Source: Lysinibacillus agricola (GTDB lineage Bacteria; Bacillota; Bacilli; Bacillales_A; Planococcaceae). From it: DNA of 64,000 nt. Position numbers and translations under genes: made by a program. Location of the stretch: the NCBI RefSeq assembly GCF_016638705.1, contig NZ_CP067341.1, positions 1,553,501 through 1,617,500 of the forward strand, written 5' to 3'. Below the pieces are notes generated by a model. It worked only from the letters and a program-made list of their open reading frames with translations. It ran no database searches and was not told the DNA's origin. Positions 17,176-25,611 of this stretch are shown in pieces. Every line of letters begins with the position of its first letter. The stretch's first letter is position 1.

Positions 17176-18326
17176 TGTGCTATAACCCCTTTCGCTACAA
17201 CGCCATATAATACCTCTGAAGTTCCTCCTCGAATTGTAAAACCTGGTGCATGCAAAATGGATTCAGCCATAAAGCGATCGATTTTACGATGCGCGTCAAG
17301 GGTTGGATAAGTTTGGATGATTAAGCGTGTGATTTCAGGAATACTTTGCTCGAATTTCGTCCCGAATGCTTTTACAAGTGCTGCGGGAATAGATACGTCT
17401 TCACTATTACCAGTTTCTAAAAGCTGGGCTACTCCAATTGACAAATTCCGTAGACTCCAAAGACGGGCTACAATTTTTGACGCTTGTTTTAAACCTTCTA
17501 AATTGTTTTGGCGCTTTAACTCTTGAATAAGCTCATCAATTAATGGGAATGTACTCAATATTCGCTCTGGGCCACTGCGCTCAAAGGCAAGCTCAGCTAA
17601 ACCTTGAGCCCAGCCATTACCAATTTCTCCAACTACCATATTGTCAGGTACAAAAACATTGTCAAAGAACACTTCGTTGTAATGATGTTCACCAGTTAAA
17701 AATTTAATGGGAACAACGGTTACACCTTCTGCATGTAAATCGACGATTAACTGACTAAGCCCTGCGTGTTTATTTTTACCATCAAAAGCACTTGTACGTA
17801 CTAAAGTAACCATATAATGGCAAAGATGAGCATTACTCGTCCATATTTTTTGACCATTGACTAACCAGCCACCTTCTACTTTTTCAGCACGTGTACTGAC
17901 TGAAGCTAAGTCAGACCCACTATTTGGTTCACTTAAACCTATGCCAAAGTAGCATTCACCTTTTACAATTTTCGGTAAGAAATATTCACGCTGCTCTTCT
18001 GTCCCATATCGTAAAAGAAGTGGTCCTGTTTGGCGATCGGCAAACCAATGAGCTGCAACTGGAGCACCAACGGCTAAAAACTCCTCCGTTAAAATGTATC
18101 GATCAATAGTACTACGCTCTTGGCCACCATATTTTTTAGGCCAAGTTAAACCAATCCAGCCTTTTTGACCAATTAATTTAGAGAATTCTGGATCATCTCC
18201 ACTTAGCCAAGAGTCACATTTAGACGTGAAGGTCCCTTTTGCTAATTCATCTTGTAGAAATGTTCGGACATCTAAGCGAAATTGTTCCTGCTCTTGTGTA
18301 AATTGCACAGTTGGTAAATGAAACAT
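17172..18326 (-). CDS. Acyl-CoA dehydrogenase, catalytic subunit
   Basis: 384 aa. FGIGLSEPNSGSDLASVSTRA is the FAD/acyl contact region, WLVNGQKIWTSNAH the middle domain, and LAFERSGPERIL carries the Glu expected as catalytic base in this ACAD subgroup. The C-terminus has APGFTIRGGTSEVLYGVVAKGV. The ATG at 18326 has AAAGGAGTGATGAA upstream. First gene of the operon and coupled to the second ACAD. It introduces the alpha-beta double bond in an acyl-CoA; chain or ring specificity is unknown. Confidence 0.9.
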   Translation of the reverse strand: MFHLPTVQFTQEQEQFRLDVRTFLQDELAKGTFTSKCDSWLSGDDPEFSKLIGQKGWIGLTWPKKYGGQERSTIDRYILTEEFLAVGAPVAAHWFADRQTGPLLLRYGTEEQREYFLPKIVKGECYFGIGLSEPNSGSDLASVSTRAEKVEGGWLVNGQKIWTSNAHLCHYMVTLVRTSAFDGKNKHAGLSQLIVDLHAEGVTVVPIKFLTGEHHYNEVFFDNVFVPDNMVVGEIGNGWAQGLAELAFERSGPERILSTFPLIDELIQELKRQNNLEGLKQASKIVARLWSLRNLSIGVAQLLETGNSEDVSIPAALVKAFGTKFEQSIPEITRLIIQTYPTLDAHRKIDRFMAESILHAPGFTIRGGTSEVLYGVVAKGVIAQ

Positions 18327-18546
18327 TTCATCACTCCTTTTGTTTTACCGTAATGTGGTAACTATTATTGTATATGTGTATTTTATGATGACTTATTAAT
18401 GTAGTCAATTACTTTTTTGGAATTATTAGAAAATTCTACGGAGGAATAGAGGAATATCTAAATAAAATAAAAATTTAATGAAAAAATGGAAAAACAAAGA
18501 ATAAACATGTTACTATGTAGAAAATTCTGTCATGGAGGTGTAGGGT

Positions 18547-19884
18547 ATGCAAATGGCTATCAAAACTTCCCAAAAAGTAATGCAAGTTTTATCAGCGCAA
18601 CTAGTACAGCACTTAGAAATACTGCAATATTCATCCAATGAGCTAGAACAATTTATTTATGACAAAGCTAATGAAAATCCACTGTTAGTTGTCACTGACG
18701 CAACGGTGAAAAGTCAATATGAGGAAATTATGCAATTAGCAAGCTATTCCTTAAAAAGTTATACTGCGCAAAATAATGGATTGCTAAATAATTCATTTAA
18801 TCCTATTGAGATGAAACTTGCTGCAAAAGAAAGCTATGAGCAGTTTTTATTGGAACAAGTACCTATGCATAAAAATTTATCTTCAGTAGATTTAAAAATC
18901 TTAACGTTTTTAATTCAATCCTTAGATGATCGTCTATTTTTAGATGTTGATTTAGAAATTGTTGCACATAAATTTAAAACAAATGTTTTGCATGTAGAGG
19001 CACTATTGGATTTACTTCAAACTTTCGAGCCAGTAGGAGTAGGAGCGCGTAATTATAAAGAGTATTTACTTATTCAAGTGGACAGGGATGCACTTGCACC
19101 AAAATGGACCTCCCAATTTATCAAAACGGATTTAGAGCTAGTGGCAGCGCAGAGCATTAAACAGTTAAGTAAAAAGTATAAAACTTCTACACAAGAAGTG
19201 AAGAAAACTGTCCACTATATAAAAAATTTAAAACCGGTGGTGACAGGAGATAAATTCGAAACGATTCCATATGTCATTCCTGAAATCGAAGTAGAGAGAT
19301 TGGGGGAGGAATGGCTGATTAAATTAAATCGTGGCTATTTACCAATTGTTTCAATCGATAAACATTATGTTGAAATTTTAAAAAACGAACCAAATTGTAA
19401 AACATATTTTCAAAACACAATGAAAGATGCTCTTTTATTATTACAAGGAATTGAACAACGTGATAAAACACTTTACGAATTAGCTAGATTGTTAGTGGAA
19501 TTGCAAGAGGATTTTTTCTATAAAGGAATTGAGGCAATAAAGCCTATGCGGTTAAAAGATGTAGCTGACATTTTAAATCTACATGTGTCTACGATTAGTC
19601 GAGCTGTTCGTGGAAAATATATCAAAACCTCTCAAGGTGTCTATGCTTTACAATCGTTGTTTACAAAAGGAGTAATGAATATTTCAGGGAAAATGGATTC
19701 TATTATGTATATTAAAAAGCGACTCAAACAGTTGATTGAAGCTGAGGATAAACAAAAACCTTTAACAGATCAGCAGATTACAAATATTTTAAGTACTGAC
19801 GGTATCCATATATCCAGACGGACAGTAGCGAAGTACAGGGAAGAAATGAATATTATGAGTTCATTCAATCGAGTATATGGATAG
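18547..19884 (+). CDS. rpoN: RNA polymerase sigma-54 factor
   Basis: 445 aa. The Gln/Leu-rich N-terminal activator region (MQVLSAQLVQHLEILQYSSNELEQFI), the core-binding region, the helix-turn-helix MRLKDVADILNLHVSTISRAVRGKY and the RpoN box near the C-terminus (ISRRTVAKYREEM) are all present. Start at 18547 has GGAGGTGTAGGGT directly upstream. It reads promoters of -24/-12 type; two such promoters lie within 6 kb downstream with a dedicated activator, so the factor and part of its regulon are clustered (sigL in Bacillus terms). Confidence 0.95.
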   Translation: MQMAIKTSQKVMQVLSAQLVQHLEILQYSSNELEQFIYDKANENPLLVVTDATVKSQYEEIMQLASYSLKSYTAQNNGLLNNSFNPIEMKLAAKESYEQFLLEQVPMHKNLSSVDLKILTFLIQSLDDRLFLDVDLEIVAHKFKTNVLHVEALLDLLQTFEPVGVGARNYKEYLLIQVDRDALAPKWTSQFIKTDLELVAAQSIKQLSKKYKTSTQEVKKTVHYIKNLKPVVTGDKFETIPYVIPEIEVERLGEEWLIKLNRGYLPIVSIDKHYVEILKNEPNCKTYFQNTMKDALLLLQGIEQRDKTLYELARLLVELQEDFFYKGIEAIKPMRLKDVADILNLHVSTISRAVRGKYIKTSQGVYALQSLFTKGVMNISGKMDSIMYIKKRLKQLIEAEDKQKPLTDQQITNILSTDGIHISRRTVAKYREEMNIMSSFNRVYG

Positions 19885-19890
19885 AACAAA

Positions 19891-19935
19891 TGATGCAAAC
19901 GAACTGTTAATGATGTGTTTTTGCATCAAAATTTC
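19891..19935 (+). promoter_or_regulatory. Candidate upstream activator sites for the sigma-54 activator, copy 1
   Basis: TGATGCAAA (19891-19899) and its complement TTTGCATCA (19920-19928) face each other, with a further TGATG at 19911. The 27 bases 19909-19935 recur at 23668-23694 with one difference, again far upstream of a sigma-54 promoter. Shared position and symmetry suggest binding sites for the activator encoded at 22023. Confidence 0.6.
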
Positions 19936-20003
19936 GAAATCGCATATGAAAGATTCATAGATTTTTCTCACTCAGTAATTTTAAGGCTCTTCGCAAAACG
20001 AGG

Positions 20004-20225
20004 GTTGATTTCCGTTCCGACTGGGCGCTTTGTTGCTGCCGCTACGCTTTCGCACAGATAAAACAATTGTTGCTGTCGCTACGCTTTCGCACAGATAAAA
20101 CAATTGTTGCTGTCGCTTCGCTTTCGCGCAGAGCGGAGCTTCCTGGAGGCGTCCGATGAGCCGCTTCACTCGCGTTCCTCTATCGCTGATCCCCAAGGAG
20201 TCGCCCAGTCTCCACTCCAATCAAC
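20004..20225. repeat. Dispersed MITE-like repeat, copy A
   Basis: Ends in inverted sequence: GTTGATT...CTGGGCG on the left, CGCCCAG...AATCAAC on the right. GC-richer than its surroundings. The interior contains a 37-bp tandem unit (20032-20068, 20069-20105, then part of a third) with cores GCTACGCTTTCGCACAGA. It separates the activator sites at 19891 from the sigma-54 promoter at 20349. Confidence 0.85.
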
Positions 20226-20348
20226 TTATTAAAAATACTACGTTTTATAAAATGTCATCAACAATTTTTGGTGATAGGACAACTTTTAAATACAACAATA
20301 GATGTACAGATTGATAATTTTTTGGAAATTTTAATAATTGAATAGGTT

Positions 20349-20365
20349 TGGCATCAGAATTGCTC
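20349..20365 (+). promoter_or_regulatory. Sigma-54 promoter of the amino-acid permease gene
   Basis: TTGGCATCAGAATTGCT: GG at 20351-20352 and GC at 20363-20364 with exactly 10 bases between, the -24/-12 signature. It lies 74 bases before the permease start at 20439. Confidence 0.9.
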
Positions 20366-20438
20366 ATTAAACAGTAGACATTGAATTAGAGGAAAGGGGC
20401 TAGTAAATGTCTACATAAAACACTAAAGGGGTGGTTTA

Positions 20439-21854
20439 ATGGGAGCTTTGCAAAAATCACTGAAAACACGGCATATTACAATGATTTCCATTGGAGGGGT
20501 TATTGGTACAGGGCTATTCGTCGGGACAGGGAAAAATATTTTAAGTACCGGCCCAGCAGCGGTGGTTTCATATACGATTGCGTGCTTACTCATAGTTCTA
20601 ATCATGCAAATGGTTGGGGAAATGGCATCAGGAGAAATAGTATTAGGGAAGAAATCAGGTGGTTCGGCAGAGTTAGGTTCATTTGCTTCATATGCAGGAA
20701 AGTATATTGGTCCATGGGCAGGTTTTACAGTAGGCTGGCTTTATTGGGCAAGCTGGGTGTTTATTGTAGGGTTAGAAGCAGCACTCATAGGGGGAATGTT
20801 GCATAATTGGTTTCCGATGATTCCAACTTGGCTAGGAAGTGTAGGCATAACATTATTGATGACAATTATTAATATTTATTCAGTAAAATCATTTGGTGAG
20901 TTCGAATATTGGCTTTCCTTCGTTAAAGTTACAGCTATTGCCGTATTTTTAGTAGTTGGTATAGCAATGATTTTAGGCATTTGGCCAAATTATGAACCGA
21001 AGGGGTTAGGTATTTTAACAGAATTTGGTGGATTTGCACCAAATGGTATTGTCCCAATTTTAACCGCAATTGTTTTTGTCATTTTCTCAATTTGTGGTGC
21101 TGAGGTTGCAGCCATCGCGGCAGCAGAGTCTGAAAATCCAGCGAAAAATATTGTTCGCGCCATTCGCAACGTTGTATTTCGCTTAGGTTTATTTTTCGTA
21201 GGTTCAGTAGCCATTATGGTTTTGATTATACCTTGGAATGATTCAAAAATGTTGGCAGCACCTTACGCAAATATTTTAACGATAGCGGGGCTTCCTATTG
21301 CTGCTCAACTAATTCAAATCGTCATTTTTATTTCACTTATCTCTGTTTTAAATTCCGCTCTTTATACAAGCTCACGTATGTTACTTGAAATGTCGCGTCA
21401 AGGGGATGCACCAAAAATATTCTCGCAAATTAAAAATCGTCGGGGTGTACCTGTACCGGCTATTATTGGCAGTACAGTGGTAGCGTATATTTGTGCGATG
21501 CTATACTTCATTTCACCTGAAGTCATTTTCTATTTTTTGGGTAATTGTGTTGGAGGATTAATGATCGCTGTTTATATTTTCATTGCTATTTCACAAATTC
21601 GTTTCCGGCGTTATTATGACAAGGTTTCAGATGAGCCATTAGCGATTAAAATGTGGCTATTCCCATACCTATCGTATGTCGCAATTGGTATATTAACAGT
21701 CGTTTATTTATGCCAAGCCCTCATCGGATCTTTACGCTCTCAATTCTATTTAAGTACATCAGTATTAATTGGCTCAGTTGTATTGTTCATGATTATGCGA
21801 AAACTGTCGACAAGATCAGCGGAGCAAATAGAGGAAAAGCTTGCCTCGGAATAG
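20439..21854 (+). CDS. Amino-acid permease, APC superfamily (GABA permease type)
   Basis: 471 aa with about 12 membrane segments. The N-terminal MISIGGVIGTGLFVGTGKNI is the hallmark of AAT-family amino-acid/proton symporters, and CGAEVAAIAAAESENPAKNI in helix 5-6 supports GabP/AnsP-type relatives. GGGGTGG lies before the ATG at 20439. It has its own sigma-54 promoter and lies beside an aminotransferase and aldehyde dehydrogenase that could degrade GABA or another omega-amino acid, which is therefore the likely cargo. Confidence 0.88.
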   Translation: MGALQKSLKTRHITMISIGGVIGTGLFVGTGKNILSTGPAAVVSYTIACLLIVLIMQMVGEMASGEIVLGKKSGGSAELGSFASYAGKYIGPWAGFTVGWLYWASWVFIVGLEAALIGGMLHNWFPMIPTWLGSVGITLLMTIINIYSVKSFGEFEYWLSFVKVTAIAVFLVVGIAMILGIWPNYEPKGLGILTEFGGFAPNGIVPILTAIVFVIFSICGAEVAAIAAAESENPAKNIVRAIRNVVFRLGLFFVGSVAIMVLIIPWNDSKMLAAPYANILTIAGLPIAAQLIQIVIFISLISVLNSALYTSSRMLLEMSRQGDAPKIFSQIKNRRGVPVPAIIGSTVVAYICAMLYFISPEVIFYFLGNCVGGLMIAVYIFIAISQIRFRRYYDKVSDEPLAIKMWLFPYLSYVAIGILTVVYLCQALIGSLRSQFYLSTSVLIGSVVLFMIMRKLSTRSAEQIEEKLASE

Positions 21855-21867
21855 AATGTTATAAAAA

Positions 21868-21982
21868 TACAAAAAATTCGCAACATTTCTGCGAGATATC
21901 AAGCCTTGAAAGAACTTACAGGATGCTTTGGCACCTTTTAGGCTTGCAGATGCCCCGTAGAAAGTGAGCGAATTTTTTTGTA
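21868..21982 (+). ncRNA. Candidate structured RNA/extended terminator
   Basis: Three nested stems can be drawn: outer TACAAAAAATTCGC with GCGAATTTTTTTGTA (21868-21881/21968-21982, one bulged T), middle TTTCTGCG with CGTAGAAA, and inner CAAGCCT with AGGCTTG. The outer 3' arm is T-rich, so the whole may terminate permease transcripts, but about 85 bases of structured interior is more than a terminator needs. It lies between the permease and activator genes. Confidence 0.45.
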
Positions 21983-22022
21983 TTAATGAAGAAGTTTTAA
22001 AGTTCAAGAGGGAGTGGTCTAT

Positions 22023-23669
22023 ATGCCGATAACTCAGCTTCATAAAGATGAACATTTTTTTATTGTAAAAAATGGTGAAGTAATACTTAAAAGTGATGTC
22101 CAAATAGAGATTCTTGAAAAAATAATAAAAAAATATAGTAAAGGAACGGAAACGTTTGAGGCAGAAGGTTATTTTATTCATGTACTAGAGACTTCACAAG
22201 GAAGCTTATTTCATGTCAAACCATTCATGCAGTTTAGCCATATTGATTTTATGAATCCACTATCAAATAAAGTATTAAACTCCATATCAGATGGCGTTAC
22301 AATATGCGATCGCGATGGAAAAATACTATTTCAAAATGATATTGATATTGAAATTGTTGGTATCAATTTAATGGGAAGATATGCAAAAGACGTAATTGCT
22401 GAAGGATTAATGAGTGATTCAATATCGATGAAAGTAATTGAATCAAAAGAAAAAGTAACTATTTTACAAACGTTCATTAATGGAAAATGCTTTTTAGTTT
22501 CTGGCAAGCCAATATTTGATGAATATGGTGAATTACAATACGTAGTAGCAATTACACGTGATATGACACAATTAAAATTGTTAGAGAAAGAAGTAAAAAA
22601 ATTAGAAGTCCAAAACGAGAATTTTAAAAATAAGCTACAAGCCTTACATACTAAAAAATCAACAAAAAGTAGTTTAATAGCCGTGTCTTCTGCAATGATG
22701 CAGGTTGTAAAGCGTGTTATGAGAGTTGCAGAGGTAGATTCTACTGTATTAATTGGTGGTGAATCGGGCGTAGGTAAAGAAGAAATTACAAAGCTTATTC
22801 ATGCAAATAGCCGACGTAATCATAAGCAAATATTAACGATTAACTGTAGTGCTATTCCAGAAAATTTATTAGAATCCGAACTTTTCGGCTATGAGGCGGG
22901 AGCGTTTACAGGAGCGGCAAGAGGTGGAAAAGCAGGGTTATTTGAGATTGCATCAGGTGGTACAGTGTTTTTAGATGAAATTGGAGAGATGCCCTTGTTA
23001 CTACAGGCGAAATTATTACGTGTGCTCCAAGAATCAGAGGTTCAGCGTATTGGTAGTGGAAAGCCTATTCCTATTGATGTACGCATAATCGCTGCAACGA
23101 ATCGCAATTTAGCGGAGATGGTGAGGCAAGGTGATTTCCGTGAGGACCTATATTATCGTTTAAACATTATCCCGATTGAAATTCCACCTTTAAGGCAACG
23201 CCGTCAAGATATTATCCCACTAGTCAACCATTTTTTAGCTATAGTTGGAGAAAAATATGGCATCCATCGGACGATTGAGTCATCTGCTATGAAAATATTA
23301 GAAACTTACGATTGGCCAGGAAATGTACGTCAGCTTAAAAATATAGTGGAGCGTATTTGCTTACTAGCAACGCAGCCAGAAATAACAGCGTATATTGTGC
23401 AACAAGAGTTGGATAGTAACCCGACTATTGTACGTGATGTAGAAAATCCTGTACAAATACAAAATATCCAGGAAACGGTTGTAACTCCAAAGTTTAGTGG
23501 CACATTAAAGGATCAGGTGGCCGCGTTTGAAAAGCAAATTATTAAGGAAGCTTTATCTAAATATCCAAGTATAAGACAAGCTGCTAAATCACTTGGCTGT
23601 GATCAGTCAACATTGGTACGTAAAATACAAAAGTTCCAATTAACGAAACAAATTTCATATGAGGATTAA
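22023..23669 (+). CDS. Sigma-54-dependent transcriptional activator with PAS domain
   Basis: 548 aa from the ATG at 22023 (GAGGGAG 8 bases upstream). Residues about 75-195 form a PAS-type sensor, followed by a coiled linker. The AAA+ domain has Walker A GESGVGKE, the sigma-54 contact loop GAFTGA, Walker B GTVFLDEIGEM and sensor regions (DVRIIAATN, WPGNVRQL). A Fis-type helix-turn-helix ends the protein (IRQAAKSLGCDQSTLVRKI). It should hydrolyse ATP to open complexes at the promoters 20349 and 24183 when an unknown signal, perhaps the amino acid transported, reaches the PAS domain. Confidence 0.93.
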   Translation: MPITQLHKDEHFFIVKNGEVILKSDVQIEILEKIIKKYSKGTETFEAEGYFIHVLETSQGSLFHVKPFMQFSHIDFMNPLSNKVLNSISDGVTICDRDGKILFQNDIDIEIVGINLMGRYAKDVIAEGLMSDSISMKVIESKEKVTILQTFINGKCFLVSGKPIFDEYGELQYVVAITRDMTQLKLLEKEVKKLEVQNENFKNKLQALHTKKSTKSSLIAVSSAMMQVVKRVMRVAEVDSTVLIGGESGVGKEEITKLIHANSRRNHKQILTINCSAIPENLLESELFGYEAGAFTGAARGGKAGLFEIASGGTVFLDEIGEMPLLLQAKLLRVLQESEVQRIGSGKPIPIDVRIIAATNRNLAEMVRQGDFREDLYYRLNIIPIEIPPLRQRRQDIIPLVNHFLAIVGEKYGIHRTIESSAMKILETYDWPGNVRQLKNIVERICLLATQPEITAYIVQQELDSNPTIVRDVENPVQIQNIQETVVTPKFSGTLKDQVAAFEKQIIKEALSKYPSIRQAAKSLGCDQSTLVRKIQKFQLTKQISYED

Positions 23670-23694
23670 TGATGTATTTTTGCATCAAAATTTC
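23668..23694 (+). promoter_or_regulatory. Candidate upstream activator site, copy 2
   Basis: TGATG (23670-23674) and TTTGCATCA (23679-23687) in a 27-base stretch that matches 19909-19935 at 26 positions. It starts right at the stop codon of the activator gene, about 490 bases before the sigma-54 promoter at 24183. Confidence 0.6.
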
Positions 23695-23873
23695 ATTCCT
23701 GCACAATAAGATGTAATATTGCAATACTCAATGATTCATACAAGGAAAATGAAGAAAAGCATCATTAATATGTTAATAGATATCGAAGAAAAGAGGCATT
23801 TTCAAAAAAGAAAGTGTCTCTTTTTCATTTTGTTGCAGTTGCTGTGAATGTTCCTTCATTCTCATAACGTGTG

Positions 23874-24092
23874 GTTGATTTCCGTTCCGGCTGGGCGCTT
23901 TGTTGCTGTCGCTTCGCTTTCGCACAGAGCAGAGCTTCCTGGGGGCGTCCGATGAGCCGCTTCGCTTCGCTGCAGGGTCTCGGGCCAACAGGATGTTGGT
24001 CACGAAGGCGTTATCACAGGACGTGATGCTCTTAGCCTTCGTTCCTCTATTGCAGATCCCCAAGGAGTCGCCCAGCCTCCACTCCAATCAAC
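23874..24092. repeat. Dispersed MITE-like repeat, copy B
   Basis: 219 bp, same orientation and termini as copy A (GTTGATT...GGCTGGGCG and CGCCCAGCC...AATCAAC). The interior shares GGGCGCTTTGTTGCTGTCGC and GCGTCCGATGAGCCGCTTC with copy A, and has an extra segment around 23990-24040. It again sits between the activator site and the sigma-54 promoter. Confidence 0.85.
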
Positions 24093-24182
24093 TTATATTT
24101 ATGGTATACGTTTTAACAAAATCATTCCTTTCTTTTAGAAATTAGTCAAAAAATTACAACACATTAAAAAAAATTTCATCGG

Positions 24183-24199
24183 TTGGCACGAGAATTGCT
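24183..24199 (+). promoter_or_regulatory. Sigma-54 promoter of the aminotransferase-dehydrogenase operon
   Basis: TTGGCACGAGAATTGCT matches the -24/-12 consensus completely, with GG (24185-24186) and GC (24197-24198) 10 bases apart. It lies 46 bases before the aminotransferase start. Confidence 0.95.
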
Positions 24200-24244
24200 A
24201 TTAAAAAAGTGTATGAAATTTTAAACGAAAAGAGGTTGGTATTT

Positions 24245-25573
24245 ATGACAATTCAACTAAAAGAAGAGTTAAAAACGTTAGATCAAAAGCATTTTCTACA
24301 TCCAACAACGTCGATCGAGCAACAACAAACACAAGGTCCAGCAGCCATTTTTACAGAAGGGAATGGCATTTATTTAAAAGATATTGAAGGGAATATCTAC
24401 ATTGATGGCATGTCTTCTTTATGGAATGTAAATGTTGGGCATGGTCGTAAAGAAATTGCCGAAGTCGCAAAGGAGCAAATATCTACATTAGCCTTTAGTT
24501 CCTGCTTCGCATCATTTAGCAATGAACCAGCTATTCGTTTAGCGACGAAAATTGCTTCATTGACTCCGGGCGACTTAAACACTGTATTTTTCACTTCAGG
24601 CGGCTCAGAGTCGAACGATACAGCGATTAAATTAGCACGTCATTACTGGTTACTAAAAGGACAGCCAGAGCGCCAAAAAATTATTTCACGTACCCATTCA
24701 TACCATGGTGTAGCAATGGGTGCTACAAATGCGACAGGCTTACAGGCATTTCGTGACTTTACGAATTCGCACGCACCTGATTTCCACTATGTATACAGCG
24801 AATCCGTACGTAATTTACGTGAAACGATTGAAGCGTTAGGCCCTGAGACTGTGGCAGCATTTATTTCTGAACCTGTACAAGGTGCAGGTGGGGTTAATAT
24901 TCCACAAAAAGATTACTTTAAAGAAGTGCGAAAAATTTGTGATGAGTACGGTATTTTATTTATTGCAGATGAAGTCATTACCGGGTTTGGTCGGACAGGT
25001 AAATTTTTCGGTATGGAACATTACGGCGTAGTGCCAGATATGATGTCATTCGCTAAAGGAGTTTCAAGTGGTTATGTTCAACTTGGTGGTGTGGCAATAT
25101 CCGAAAAGCTGCATCAAGATCTTTGCGAACTTTCTAAAGGGACATTAATGCACGGATATACTTACAGCGGTCATGCACTAGCTTGTCAAGTTGGGTTGAA
25201 AAATATAGAAATCCTCGAGCGTGAAAATCTAGTTGAAAATGCTGCAAACATGGGCGATGCCATGTTAGAAGGATTCCAAGCACTGCAAGAAAAATATAGC
25301 TTTATCGGACGCGTGCGTACTCTTGGATTACTTGGAGCCATTGAATTAGTAAAGAGCCGTGAGACAGGTGAATTGTTTGAGTCTCCTCTTAGTCCAATTT
25401 TTGTACAAGAAACGATGAAACGAGGTTTAATCCTACGAACGGTCACGTATGATCAAGATACAGTTGTTTTTGCCCCACCTCTCATTCTATCAAAAGTAGA
25501 ATTAGACGAAATGTTACGTATTTTAGACGAGACATTTGAGCATATACGTAAAACAATTGTTGAAAAAGTGTAA
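24245..25573 (+). CDS. Class III omega-amino acid aminotransferase
   Basis: 442 aa from the ATG at 24245 (AGAGGTTGG upstream; an earlier in-frame start at 24209 lies only 10 bases after the sigma-54 promoter and lacks a site). PLP-enzyme marks: TSGGSESNDTAIK, YHGVAMGATNATG, EPVQGAGGV, DEVITGFGRTGKFF and the PLP-binding Lys in MMSFAKGVSSGYVQLGG. Relatives transfer the terminal amino group of GABA, beta-alanine, putrescine or similar compounds to pyruvate or 2-oxoglutarate, giving a semialdehyde. The next gene is the matching aldehyde dehydrogenase. Confidence 0.9.
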   Translation: MTIQLKEELKTLDQKHFLHPTTSIEQQQTQGPAAIFTEGNGIYLKDIEGNIYIDGMSSLWNVNVGHGRKEIAEVAKEQISTLAFSSCFASFSNEPAIRLATKIASLTPGDLNTVFFTSGGSESNDTAIKLARHYWLLKGQPERQKIISRTHSYHGVAMGATNATGLQAFRDFTNSHAPDFHYVYSESVRNLRETIEALGPETVAAFISEPVQGAGGVNIPQKDYFKEVRKICDEYGILFIADEVITGFGRTGKFFGMEHYGVVPDMMSFAKGVSSGYVQLGGVAISEKLHQDLCELSKGTLMHGYTYSGHALACQVGLKNIEILERENLVENAANMGDAMLEGFQALQEKYSFIGRVRTLGLLGAIELVKSRETGELFESPLSPIFVQETMKRGLILRTVTYDQDTVVFAPPLILSKVELDEMLRILDETFEHIRKTIVEKV

Positions 25574-25611
25574 TGTCGACAAAAACGATCACTATTTGAA
25601 GGAGGAGTTTT

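Noticed and set aside
19981..20220. Minus-strand ORF of 79 codons beginning MEWRLGDSLGI
   Set aside because: It is translated from repeat copy A. A similar start occurs in copy B (23773-24087), showing it is the repeat end, not a gene family. No ribosome site.
21925..21960. TTGGCAC...TTGC resembling a third sigma-54 promoter
   Set aside because: The gap between GG and GC is 14 bases instead of 10, and the motif lies inside the nested hairpin.
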